Of a DNA stretch of 64,000 bases, positions 40,501 through 51,398 are shown piece after piece (position 1 is the first letter of the stretch; each line of letters starts with the position of its first letter). The DNA comes from Datnioides undecimradiatus (taxonomy: Eukaryota; Chordata; Actinopteri; Lobotiformes; Datnioididae), in contig WARS01003208.1 in the NCBI GenBank assembly GCA_008933995.1, positions 498,202-562,201 on the forward strand. Direction: 5' to 3'. The notes under the pieces are model-generated. The model had not been told where the DNA came from. It saw only the letters and a program-made list of their open reading frames with translations, and ran no database searches. Both the position numbers and the translations under genes were made by a program.

Positions 40501-43500
40501 AATCCAGTCATGCAGCCTATAAACTAAGGTTGGTCATCCAAATTCTTTCTGTCCTTCATGCTGTCAAAATAATAAAAAATGTCTCTTATAAAATTTGGAC
40601 TTGATTAAGCAATCTGGCAGAGGTGTTGTGAATGCAGTCACACTGTGACAGGTCCAAAACATATGAAACAGAGTCAGTGACGCGACTCTGCACCTCTCAA
40701 AAGTCAGGTCAAATTAAAATATATTCTTGCATTTGATGTAGTATTAAGCAAAATTAAGCTTGAATAGTTGTTGGAATGATCATGAAACAGTAATTGCCTA
40801 AGTATTTGAATTGGCAGCTAACCCTACTAAGAGAAATAGAGTGGCCAGAATATTAAGAGCTGGGGAGCTAATTGGGAAAAGTTCCCTTTTTTGCAGGTTG
40901 AGTTTGTTGTCTAATAGTTTTCCAAATTGTTCCAGGACTCCTAAAAAGGACAGTGTAGAATTAGATAGCTTTAGCAGAAGTTTGTCCACATAAAGCAACG
41001 CTTTTTGAGTAATAAACAGGAGTCAGGAACATGCACATGAGTATACATGTGGTGTCCCAACAGGTGCGGATTGGTAATTGGTCACAAGGTCAAAGGTCAT
41101 ATCATCTGGTCCAATGGACTGTACTTATAGAAAGCTTTTCTAGTCACCTGATCACTCAAAGTGTTTTTACAATACCATCTATTCACACCCGTTCACACAC
41201 TAATGGCTGCTGCTCATCACAACATAAACTAACATTCATTTATACGCCACTGGATAGACTGATGGAGCAGCCATAGGAAGCGATTTGGGGTTCAGTCGTT
41301 TGCCCAAGGACACATTAGCATGGAGCCAGAAGGAGCTGGGATTCAAAGAAACTTCACAGTAATTAAGATTTAATTTAACTGTTAATAATTTAATGATAAA
41401 TTTAATCTGTCACTGGCTTTTTATTTATTTACACGCCACAGAAACTAGGTTTTCTTGTTGCTTCAGTAGTGCAAGAGTACATTCTAAACAAACATTTCTT
41501 CTGCTGCTGCTTCACAGATAACAAAGTAAAGAGAAGATGGTATTTTATTTTATTTTATCCAAATGACCACCAAGGACACAGAAATCAAAAAAGTATCTTT
41601 TATCACATTAATCAAAGATGAGCTGATCAAGTAAACTCAATTAACTCAACATAAACTACAACTGAGCTTTACCACGACAGGAACATGACATCCAGGATAT
41701 CAGTACTTGCATATCTACTACTGAAGATGTGAAGCTGCATTATTTCCAGCCCTACCACCAGATAACACTTATATTTGATGCTTCTGCAATCAAAACAATC
41801 TTCATTTAGCATACTACAGTCTCATTTGTAATTTAAATGACTTGCTACCCCATCCACACCAACCTTACTTTCCATCTCATTACATGAAGGACATACTACT
41901 TCTTCCATTTGCACTGAATTTTGGCATTGGACAATGTGGGTAATATGGGTTTTAAGCAAAGATTATAATTGCACAACTCTGTGACTCTGAAAGCCTAAAC
42001 TATTTTATTGACAAATCCCACTCATAAATCTCAAGTATGATGTTGCTTTAAAATGGCCTGACAGTGGAATATTAGACAAATGAGATGAAAGGAAGACTTC
42101 AGCTAGCACCCACACAGCAACATTTCACAGTTCCACCTGCTTTGAGCAGGGCTAATAAAAGCAAGTGTGACTATGACTTTGACTCTGACTGGGCACAGAT
42201 ATTGAAAGATGAATGACTACATTATCACCGCCATGTTTATACTGACTATTATACATCTTATCACAGAATGTAAATCAGCACCATCCTGATATCCTGAATA
42301 AATTGGGTTTTAAATTGGATAAAACAGATATGAGATATACTTTGGAAAGTCATCCTCTGTCAAAGTAATGTGTTCTGGTCAATGTTAGAGATATAGTCAT
42401 TGCTTCTAAAGACCATTTAGGGGGTTTCCACTGCACTTCCACTGCACTGCCAGTTTTTCAGAAGACGTTTCTTAAGAACCTGACCACTCTCTCCCTCCCA
42501 CCTCCACAACCATTTTCCATGACACTATCAGATTATAAATTATCACAGCAAACATGTTTCATGTGGAGGCGGGTGCTGTTTTATTTTGAGACTGGCCTCC
42601 TCCATTGTGTACTGATGCTGAAATATAAAGTAAACATGCTTGGTGTGGCTTTTAGTGCTATTTTATTTAAAGAAAAATGTAAAGTATTTTCATCACTGAT
42701 CAGTTGAGGGCATGCAGTGGGTTTTAGAGAAAACAGTAGGTATGTAACAAGGACATAAATGCTAGAATCAGCTCTGTACCCACTGAAGATGAGCAACTCT
42801 CTTGCTCTATTATAATACATCAGTCAAGAATGTCAAGATCATGGAATGATACACAGTCTAAAAGCCTATGTATTTTGTAAAAGACTGTTTATGAATACTA
42901 AGTCAATCAATCTATTTGCAGTGACATGATGAGTCACCATCACGCTATTGTGTAATAGCCACACAAGACAGTTACAAAACGCCCTTAGTATTTCTTATGT
43001 TTAGGAAAAATATTCTGAAAAATAAATGACTATGTAGTCTTGTGCTGCAATTTGTAGGTTTAGACTTGATTGAACCAGGCAAGGCTGTAGGGTGCATCCG
43101 CAACAGGTTTATTCAATACAGTTCCTGTGACTGACTTCCTGCCCAGCCCGTCTGTTCTGTGCATCCAGTTGCAGCCTCTGTCAGAAATACACCAGGTACA
43201 TATTCTCCCCAGAGTGAAAACCACTTCTTGGATGGTTTAGAAACCTGATGTGGGACTCTAGAATTTAAAAGATGGACTAGAATGGCCAAAGTCAGCTGCT
43301 GGGTAGAATCTTACAGCTCTTATGGTCACATAATCAATATTTGTTGGCTCACAACTGTTCTTCATGTTATTGCTCCAGATAAAATTAATTTTGTGTCCAG
43401 CTACAGGAAGGGTCTCTATGGAATGGAAATATAAAAAACAACAAGTGTCTTCCGTCTGCAGGCACCTCTTTGTACTGACTGCCTTGAAATGTAGAGATCC

Positions 43501-44011
43501 ATTAAGGAAATGTCAGACCACTATTTTTATCCATATACTTTAAAGCCACGCTGTTAACGTCTGGAAAGAGATAGCTCTTTTACCTGTGGGAGGAGGTTGT
43601 TATATATGAAACACAATTGCCTTCCTTTGACTCAAAGGAAAATAAATAGGTCAGACAAACAAAGAGAGCCAAAGATAGATGCAAAACAGATGGAGGTGGA
43701 GGTTATAATTATATCAGAGCCTGCACTCTTCTGTGTTTTCTCCTCAGCAAGATGTCGTTGTCCTGTTTTCTCTTCTGGAACCATGGTAATGTAATGTCAA
43801 GGGGGACATTCACAAAACTGTAACCCATCCACACTCTGGGCAAATGACATGCATAATAAGACTAGAAGAGTGCATCAAGGAGCATGCAGATTTCTACCAG
43901 GCATGGTACTGGGAAACAAGTCAGTATACATGTATATATGCATGAGAGTTATTAGGATGAAACAGAGACTATATCCACGTTACATTATCAAGGTGTAACA
44001 AGCATAAGTTT
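37512..44011. other. rergl upstream region and intergenic DNA
   Basis: The first few hundred bases upstream of the rergl ATG should hold its 5' UTR and promoter; a T7G9 run lies near 37780. I see no TATA box or other element I can defend. Apart from a SINE (41112-41347), the rest is AT-rich with chance ORFs only. Confidence 0.5.
41112..41347 (-). repeat. tRNA-derived SINE, reverse orientation
   Basis: Reading the + strand, it runs from the reversed tail (ccaatggactgtacttatag, cttttctagtc) through ttcacacccgttcacacact. It ends with tgcccaaggacac and the reversed head near ggagctgggattcaaa. It is diverged but nearly full length. Confidence 0.7.
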
Positions 44012-44268
44012 ATCTGTGCTTCACAGAGTCTTTTTGTAGCAACCTTCGCAGCAAGCACAGGTGCTGCTTCCTGTTTCCCATAAGATAAGCATATCTACAG
44101 TTTGTGCTTGTGTGGGGGTACTCAGAGTGGAAGAATTCCAGTAGACAATTAAGCAGTTCTCAAAGAACAAGTTGTGCCACAGACTTACAAAGCAGCTCAT
44201 ACAGCAAGGTCATGTGAAAATATACAAAAAGGATTCATAACTAAAACAAAGTCTTTATGTTTCCAACA
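44012..44268 (-). repeat. ERV 3' LTR, U3 part
   Basis: It matches 49301-49557 base for base in length, with about five substitutions. It begins (- strand) TGTTGGAAACATAAAGAC next to the polypurine tract. Left of 44012 the similarity to the other LTR fades to patches, so its R/U5 part is missing, replaced or strongly diverged. Confidence 0.85.
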
Positions 44269-44280
44269 TTTCCCTCGTGT
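44269..44280 (-). other. polypurine tract
   Basis: The - strand reads cacgagggaaa directly before the TGTTGGAA of the 3' LTR, the position expected for the plus-strand primer. Confidence 0.6.
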
Positions 44281-44590
44281 TTATGGATGCCTTCACATGT
44301 GATGGAAAACCCCAGGGCAGTAATACTTCATGTTTTCTGGGGAAAGCGCCCACATCGTCCCGCTGCCTCGGCGACAGCTCATGAAATGAAGAGCATGTCA
44401 GCATCCACATCCACGAAGGGTTTTATCTTGGAGAATACAAAAACACAATGGTTGATACATCTTAAAGAAAGAAATAATATCATTATAAACATGCACTGTA
44501 CATCCCCAAACTTTCTAATAGTTTATCATCTCATTACTCTTCACGAGGATTTTCATAATGAGAGTCATAATAGGCTCACTCATGCATGTA

Positions 44591-45118
44591 TTATTTACGC
44601 CATAGTTTCGTCTTGTTGAAAAACTGGATCTTCTTCTTCGTTGTAATCATTAGGATTTTGAGATAGCAATGCCCAATATGCATTGCTGCTGATCCAATGG
44701 CTCTATTGATTATTCTCCGGAGACATGGCAAGATGCAAGATGTAAGCAAGCAAACGAGGATAAGTATTATAATCAGTGGTGTAGCTATTTTAAGTAACAG
44801 GGGGTGCCATGAGCCTGAGGTAAACCAGCTCCACATATCCCATCCTTCGTCTGTGGAATCTCTTAACTTCATTGTTGTCAACAGGCCCTCTAAGTGTTGG
44901 TGTACAGAGGTGAGATTTTGGGGTGCATCTGGAATCCAGGTGCAGCAATGCTCACCAACCACTTGACAAGTTCCTCCTTTTTCAGCCAATAGGAGATCTA
45001 GGGCCATGCGATTCTGCAAAGTCATCAATCGCATTACCTGTGTTACCTTACTCAGGGAACTAAATCCCACATCCACCAATCCAGTAAGATTCTCCAAATC
45101 TACAGCCATTGAGTTCAC
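44591..45118 (-). pseudogene. env: ERV env transmembrane subunit (TM)
   Basis: This open stretch of 175 codons encodes most of a retroviral TM ectodomain, anchor and tail. Around residues 36-60 it has the leucine-rich LQNRMALDLLLAEKGG block of gamma-type env, followed by a CX6CC motif that in these viruses links TM to SU. A hydrophobic anchor (about residues 108-132) is followed by a long cytoplasmic tail. The N-terminal fusion-peptide part is not in this frame, and SU is mostly lost, so no functional envelope can be expected. Confidence 0.82.
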
Positions 45119-45265
45119 GGAACAACATAATTAAACCAACATTTGGTAACAGTCCTCCTGGGATCCTTTGCCTGGTACCTATGCGTTGTGGTCGGCTAGT
45201 GTCCCTTATTCCCTGTAGACGGTGTGGTTGGTCAGTCAGTTCGGTGAAGATTTTGACATTGGGGA

Positions 45266-45568
45266 TCAAATAAGCCAATTGGCATCTGCCACACCAACCC
45301 TATGGCAGATACAGGTAACTTCTTCGCCCACAAACCCACACCAAGGTTGGAGTAATGGGCTAGTAGGAGTAGCGTGTGGAAGTATGGAGCAAACATAACA
45401 GCTGTTACTAGTTACCTTTCGGGCTAATTGCATTGCTGTCACATACCACATGTTGTCAGTCTCGTCGTGATGATCAGTGTTTGCCCTTGGAACAATGCCC
45501 ACATGATGATCCGTATTCAAGTCAATTATCACACATATTGCTAATCCCATCATTATCAATATCCTCAC
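45266..45568 (-). pseudogene. env: ERV env surface subunit fragment (SU)
   Basis: An open frame includes a CYVC motif, the CxxC that in gamma-type SU forms the labile disulfide with TM. It is followed by a Pro-rich stretch and further Cys. Most of SU is absent and the frame does not continue into TM without a shift. A separate frame at 45060-45278 covers the SU/TM border region. Confidence 0.6.
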
Positions 45569-45683
45569 AACACCCCAGAACTCACACAGTGTGCGTCATC
45601 CACGCTGGGATCTTCTTCGGCCGTCTTGTCCGTCTAATGAATCTATGATATCTCACCACTGTTCAAGAAACCAGTTTTCCCTC

Positions 45684-46803
45684 CTAGCGACTCACAAGGC
45701 CGTTGTTTTCTTCACTGGGTTTGAGACAGCTACCCCTATTGGTGTCGGCTCCCTTTGTAGCCCAGACTTCACCCTGTGAGTCATCGAAGTCTACTGGTAC
45801 CTGTTTGCAGTGAGTGAGATGAATCCACATGGCTCTTTCAGCGATTTTTACTGCTGTGGGAGTCGTCAGGAGCACTTGGAATGGTCCCTCCCACCGTGGT
45901 GCATGCCATCCTTTTGATGGCTTTAATCAGCACCCAGTCTCCTGCTTTCACTTCAGAGTTCTGTTGTTCCACTTCTTCCTGCAGGATGATATTAGCAGAA
46001 ACGACTTCTTTTGCAGTTAAAACCTTAAGCATATAGTCTGGCAAGGTCATTTCTTCAGTCTCTTGAAATTTCCCTAGTGGTGGTAGATGATAAGGTCTGC
46101 CATGCACTACATCAAATGGCATCAGCCCATTCTTGGTTGGTGTTAGGCGCATGTACCATGCCACTAGGGGAATGCAATATAATTCTTTCCTGTTTCTGCC
46201 ATAACCTTTTTTAATTTATCTTTCAATATTCCATTGTGTCTCTCCACTAGTCCTGCTGACTGTGGATGATAGGCGCAGTGATTTTTTTAATTGTATGTTC
46301 AATGTTTGACCCAAATGATGGATTACCTAATTAAAAAAATGAGGGCTTTTGCTACTGTCATAGCATCAGGATGTGCAGAAGGAAATAATTCCACCCATTT
46401 GGAAAAGGGGTCAATCATTACTAGGCAATATTTTTTTTCCTTCACATAAATTTAGCTTGATGAAATCCGTGCATAAGTGTCGAAATGGATATGATGGTCA
46501 TGGAAATCTCCCCGACCGTGGTCTAATGTTTCCCTGTGGATTATTTTTTAGGCACGTCAGGCATCTTTGACAAAAAAATTTTGAGTAATTTGTAAATCCA
46601 TAATGTGTAAATATTTGTTCTATTATCTTTACCATGTTACCATGTTGACACATGGCTCTGACCATGTGACACAATTGATGCATATTTATACAGGTTGACA
46701 GGAAGGATAGGTTTATTTTGTGGTCATCTGTACATCTTGTCAGTATCTGATAATGTAGCACCATTTCTGACCCATTTTTGTTTCTCTGTAGGGGGTGAGG
46801 CAT
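45684..46803 (-). pseudogene. pol: ERV integrase, frameshifted
   Basis: Three broken frames cover integrase from N to C. The first, 46803-46498, ends with a zinc-binding-like CLTCLKNNPQG (the CxxC half of the HHCC domain). Around 46470-46320 the catalytic-core context around IDPFSKWVELFPS is readable across shifts. The last, 46164-45838 and 45875-45684, holds the C-terminal domain with [28 protein letters not shown] and [10 protein letters not shown]. At least three frame breaks make it inactive. Confidence 0.78.
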
Positions 46804-46951
46804 GTTGCATGTCTGATAGGATTGTATGGTCTATCTCCTTTAGTGTGTGTGTGTCAGAGTGATAAGGCTCTTGTGCAGCTTGTTTTGTGAAAAGATGGTG
46901 GGTGATTCACAATAACCTTGTGGAAGTCGTGTGTAGGTGTATCATTTACCT

Positions 46952-47170
46952 TTAAAGGTGAAACCAAAATCTGGAATCTGGGTGTACCAGTATACTGAAA
47001 AATGCATTTGCTAAGTCTACCACACTGAACCACTTGCTTTCTGGATTCAAATCATTTAACAGAGTGTGGGGGTCGGGCACCACTGGGGCCCGCTGCATTA
47101 CAGCACTGTTCACTGCTTGTAAATCTTGTACCATTCGCCATCCTCCCATAGCCTTTTTAACAGGAAACAA
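46952..47170 (-). pseudogene. pol: ERV reverse transcriptase fingers/palm fragment
   Basis: The frame encodes PVKKAMGGWRMVQDLQAVN, VVPDPHTLLNDLNPESKW and the catalytic-Asp block FSVVDLANAFFSI, typical of gamma/epsilon-type retroviral RT. After the WFHL at its end the coding stops. The YxDD block, thumb and RNase H are absent, so a deletion joins this fragment to integrase. Confidence 0.85.
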
Positions 47171-47613
47171 TGGAGTGTTGCAAGGTGAATCATCACACGC
47201 AATAAAAAAATCCAGATTTTAAATGTTGCTCGATTATTGGAGCCCTCTTCCCTCTCCCTCTTCAGCTTCGGGTTTTAAGGGATATTGGCACTGACATGGC
47301 CTGAATGACGATTTTGGCATTACACTCACAAATTGTGCGCCTTTAATTAATCCCACATCTGCTTTTCCTGTAGACCACACACATACTGGTATCTCTTTTA
47401 GTGCATTCTCTTGTTCTTCAGTTAACAGCTGATCTGTTTGTTCTTTATTTCCTAATTTCTGTCGCTGTAAATGTGCTGTGGGAGTCGTGGGTGTTCCAGC
47501 TCAGTTTCTGTGAATAAGCCCTTACTGCCTCACTGTGTGACACCCCTCCTGGGAGGGTCACCTAATCTGTAGCAGCTTGGCATTTTGCTACAAACCATCC
47601 CAAATTTCTCCAT

Positions 47614-48077
47614 TTATTTGTGTTTTGGCTTTTTGACTGAAATGTGTGGTGGTGTGTGCATGCGAAACATCTGTTGTTGCTCTCGTGTGAGAACACACGA
47701 TGCTGCGCATGCTCCATCCCCATTCCAGTAGATTTGTTGTATAGTCATGTTTGTACGATCATGTTTCATGAACTTTTTCTCATATTCTTTGTCTGGTCCT
47801 GGCTTCATCTTATAATACATTGTGCAGTGATGTGTGTCTCATCTGTGGGTGTGGTTGGTGGACAAACATCACTCGCTTTCTGACGTAACTTCCTCACCAC
47901 AGATCTGGGCCCACCGGTCAGTAAGTCTAAGCTGTAGTAATAACGCAGCTCACCCTGCCCTTCCTGCACATTTAGCTCTGTCATTCTGCAGACCTGTAAT
48001 CCACCATCCACAGGTACAACACCCATGTTAAATGCACACATCAGCTCCCTCCCAAATAGATTTATGGGACAATTCAA
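47614..48077 (-). pseudogene. pro-pol: ERV protease and RT N-terminal region
   Basis: Two overlapping frames are seen. 48077-47805 begins with INLFGRELMCAF, the C-terminal protease motif (LGRDLL-like). 47820-47614 reads MKPGPDKEYEKKFMKHDR and then HTPPHISVKKP, the protease/RT linker found in fish retroviral elements. The active-site DTG block is not present in the visible part. Confidence 0.65.
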
Positions 48078-48391
48078 AGATGCTATAAAAGGATGTTCAC
48101 GTTGTTTCTACTCAAAATTTCATTCTTATTACTGTTATTATGATGTGCTATTTTAAAGCAGTAGGACCTGTTATTCTTCAATTAGCAGTTCTCCAGTTCA
48201 CCTCCAGGTGGTCAGTGACCTGCAGTATGACCAACCCCCCATCAGATGGAGCCAGAGAAGTGCTTCTAACTTTCACCACGCGATGGCGGTGTTTTTACTC
48301 CTCTTATCACCTGCAATTCTACTCATCTCCACTAGTTGACATACTCATCACAATGATCAAAAGCACAATGTACTTCCTACTTCCTTTTTTT

Positions 48392-48712
48392 TCATCCTCT
48401 GGATCTTCCAGAGACATAGCTGCTACAGTTTGTAACATCTTTTCTTTCTCTTTTCTCTCTCTTCCCTTCTCTCTTCCTCTCACAACCGACAACCAATCTT
48501 TTGTTTCTGCCAGTCCCCACTTCTCCTGTTTTTTTTCCACTATCTCCACATTTCTTCTCTATATCGGCCACCAATTTCTCACAGGTATTCACATTCAATT
48601 TCCCATCAAATTCAAGCTTCTTCATCCATCTCTCCAAATGCTTCACATTCTCAGTCTTTCTACAAAACATAAATCCATCCCTTTCCAGGGATGCGGATGG
48701 ATTCTGGCCCAT
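48392..48712 (-). pseudogene. gag: ERV gag matrix N-terminus
   Basis: The frame starts MGQNPSASLERDGF. The Met-Gly-Gln start is the usual N-myristoylation signal of gamma-type Gag. A helical, charged matrix-like segment follows (KTENVKHLERWMKKLEF), and the frame ends in a basic Lys/Arg/Glu-rich run that is probably degenerate. Capsid and nucleocapsid sequence is not recognisable downstream, so gag is truncated. Its start lies about 390 bp from the primer site. Confidence 0.65.
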
Positions 48713-48745
48713 CCTTTACTCTGCAGAGCGGGTTCTTCGAACCCT

Positions 48746-48888
48746 CCTTTATAGTCCCTGACTATATATCCATAGTTCCCTGAACTACCAGTAGTCCCTC
48801 ACTACCCTGCTGCAGCAGTTTCCTTTATAGTCCCTGACTATATATCCATAGTTCCCTGAACTACCTGTAGTCCCTGACTACCCCGCTG
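48746..48888. repeat. tandem repeat in the ERV leader
   Basis: A 67-bp unit (starting cctttatagtccctgactat) occurs twice at 76-bp spacing with few differences. It lies between the gag start and the primer binding site. Confidence 0.85.
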
Positions 48889-49103
48889 TTAAATATCCCA
48901 GATATTTAAAGTAAGCAGCGTCCCACCAGCTACTGCAGGTCCGTGGCTCCCCTCTGGTTAAATCCCGTCACCCTTCGATAAATCGGTGCGTCCTGGCCCC
49001 TATTTGGATAGTCAATTCAGACCGGGGGTCTTTGGAAAGGGGGTCCCAGACGCTCCCCCGTGCACGGTGTCAGGTGCCTTCCTCTTCACGGAGAGATGTT
49101 GGG

Positions 49104-49121
49104 ATCCGGCTCGAAGGACAA
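49104..49121 (-). promoter_or_regulatory. retroviral primer binding site, tRNA-Tyr type
   Basis: The + strand reads atccggctcgaaggacaa, which is the 3' end of eukaryotic tRNA-Tyr (atccggctcgaagga plus CCA) with CCA changed to CAA. It sits 3 bp from the LTR edge, as a primer site should. Confidence 0.75.
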
Positions 49122-49124
49122 AGT

Positions 49125-49557
49125 TGTTGGAAGAATTATATGTTCTTTAATCATTGGAAGAATCATATGTTCCTCCCTCTCAAACTCTCAACTTAGGAAC
49201 AACAGACTCACGGCAGCTGGTTTTCTCTTATTTTACTTGCGCAAGGAGTCCATGCAGACAAGGTTACAATCACACACAGTGTCTAAACATGAACTGAGAA
49301 ATCTGTGCTTCACAGAGTCTTTTTGTAGCAACCTTTGCAGCAAGCACAGGTGCTGCTTCCCGTTTCCCATAAGATAAGCGTATCTACAGTTTGTGCTTGT
49401 GTGGGGGTACTCAGAGTGGAAGAATTCCAGTAGACAATTAAGCAGTTCTCAAAGAACAAGTTGTGCCACAGACTTACAAAGCAGCTCATACAGCAAGGCC
49501 ATGTGAAAATATACAAAAAGGATTCATAACTAAAACAAAGTCTTTATTTTTCCAACA
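49125..49557 (-). repeat. ERV 5' LTR
   Basis: The 433-bp LTR is bounded by the inverted repeat TGTTGGAA and TTCCAACA. Bases 49301-49557 (U3 side) are shared with the 3' LTR. The other 176 bp (R/U5 side) include an internal tandem repeat of ttggaagaat(t/c)atatgttc. Confidence 0.88.
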
Positions 49558-50723
49558 CTTTATATAGACAATCTTTAAGCATAATGTCCACATAAAGCCA
49601 ACAAGAACAATGGCTTGTTATGGCTAAATTAAACTGGACCCAAGGGCATAAACAGAAATCAGGCTGGCTGAGAGACTAGCTGATAGTTTGCGGAGGGGAT
49701 GGACTGGCCTGCAGTGATTTAGCATGGGAGGAGGTAACTAAACAGCAGTGTTGGCACTGGAGTCCGGGGCACAGAGAGAATCTTATTAATACAAAAACAC
49801 AAGAGACACAATTGGATACTCTTCAAAACATGTAAGGAGGCTGAGACATTTGCTACCACTGAACTGATGGTATTCTTGCCTGAGGATACTTGGACATGTA
49901 GATTGGAGGGAGCCTGGAATCAAACTACCAGTATTCCAGTTGGTGAATGACATGCCACTATCTCTAACTGAGCCACAGCTGCATTAATTGATTTCATTTG
50001 AACATTAGTGACAATGTGTGTACTTAATTATGTTCTGTAACACTGACATAAACCTCCTTTATATTCAGCTCTGTCAGGGATTGATGCTGTACTGGTCAGA
50101 TTGCATCCAATATTCATGAGCAAGTAAGACAACAAACTAAAGATAACTACACTAGATACCAATAAAAGAAAGTGTTTCAGGAAACATATTTTCAGCAAAT
50201 CTCAGGCAAACACACTATCTCAGCACACCGTCTCACAATATCAACAATTGAATCTTTAATTTATCTGTCACATACACAACTACTATGTGTAGTGTATTTC
50301 ACGTCAATAAGGCTCAACACTAAAGCAGAAGAAAACCCTTAAAATATCAAGTGTGCCATCTGGGAGAAATGTCCTCCTCAGCTCGTCTCTCTCCTGTCTC
50401 CTCGTTCTCCTGCCTGCTGCTCACATTCACTTGATTCATCTCAAACTGTTGCTTTGGCTTTGTAAAAGTCACCGAGAGGCTGAGCTCATTGTCTGCCTTG
50501 CTGCCAACACTCCCACTGTATTATATTAGTTTCTACCTTCCAAACTGATTGTTTGTTTGCTTCCTGTTTCTAACTTTCTCCACATCTGTTTCTTGTTTTA
50601 TGCCTCTCTGATCTCACTGCTATCTGCAAATTTGCCCTTGTGGGACAAATAAAGGACTTTCTTAATTCTTATAAAGATCACACAAAACAACAAGTTTACT
50701 GTATAATGTGAGTCTGTCTCTAG
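49558..50723. other. intergenic with SINE and LINE-tail relics
   Basis: A reversed SINE head lies at 49872-49983 (acttggacatgtagattgga, ctctaactgagccacagctg). Near 50630-50665 ttgcccttgtgggacaaata followed by aaggactttc looks like a LINE 3' tail. No gene is recognised. Confidence 0.5.
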
Positions 50724-50867
50724 GGCACAGTCATCTCAGACACCTTCAGCATTGAATATGAAGTGGAGTCCGTGGAGTCTGAGAACTACGGTGTTGATGA
50801 TCAAGGTGAACACTGAGTCTCTGAAGGACGTCTGATCACATTCTGCATTTTGACAACTACTAATGCA

Positions 50868-50907
<40 letters not shown>

Positions 50908-51398
50908 CTCTGCTAAATCTCCTCTCATGCTCCCAGCCTCTCTCCATGTTTGACACAGGCTTTAAATCCATGAAGGAAACTGGTCAGTGTTGAATGCTGA
51001 CTCATGTGTAATGAGGAGTCATCAGCAGTAAACTGCTGTCCTCAGTGAGCTGAGCTGCAACTCCAGCTGTTCATAAACAGAGAGAGGTCTCTACAAGAAG
51101 CACTCCCTGGACCATCTGATACTCAAGGACTTTGTAATTCTCTTTGCAGGGGTTCTTCTCCAGATACATGCCAAACAGCAGGTAAGGACCACCACGGCAT
51201 CATTGTGCAACTATTTATCAGAGGCCACATGACCCAGTGAAATATCTGTTAGGTTCCCTTGTATGTTTTACAGCACTAACCCAGTGACCCCTGGAGTTCA
51301 TCAGGAACAGGGAGAGGACCAAGCAGTACTTGTGTGAGCTCTCCCAGGCCAAGCTAACCAAGCAGATCCATCTGAACTACCTGAAGAGTCTGAAAAGT
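50724..51398 (+). pseudogene. cluster of exon-like segments, gene not recognised
   Basis: Three segments look protein-coding. 50724-50805 (acceptor ctctag, donor gtgaac) reads GTVISDTFSIEYEVESVESE and then NYGVDDQ. 51150-51181 (acceptor ctttgcag, donor gtaagg) continues in phase as GVLLQIHAKQQ, or GFFSRYMPNS in another frame. 51297-51398 reads FIRNRERTKQYLCELSQAKL followed by TKQIHLNYLKSLKS. The best acceptor for the third segment (ttttacag at 51273) would place a stop in frame, and an LTR-like repeat begins exactly at 51399. I therefore read it as a broken gene end. The family is unknown to me. Confidence 0.4.
50871..50904. repeat. (GT)n microsatellite
   Basis: Uninterrupted GT run. Confidence 0.9.

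Larger units (their letters stand above)
44012..49557 (-). mobile_element. endogenous retrovirus, gamma-type env, degraded
   Basis: A provirus lies on the - strand in the order LTR, primer binding site, leader, gag matrix, protease, reverse transcriptase, integrase, env, polypurine tract, LTR. The total is 5.5 kb, well short of a full provirus, with large losses in gag (capsid and nucleocapsid), in the RT thumb and RNase H, and in env SU. Every gene carries frameshifts or stops, so it cannot produce virus. The 257-bp portion shared by the two LTRs differs at about five positions, which suggests a fairly recent insertion. The CxxC in SU and CX6CC in TM place the env with gamma-type retroviruses. 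I cannot identify a target-site duplication. Confidence 0.9.

Noticed and set aside
48140-48754. 204-codon + strand frame, the second longest on that strand in this region
   Set aside because: It is the antisense shadow of the retroviral gag region, and the - strand reading (MGQ start) makes better sense.
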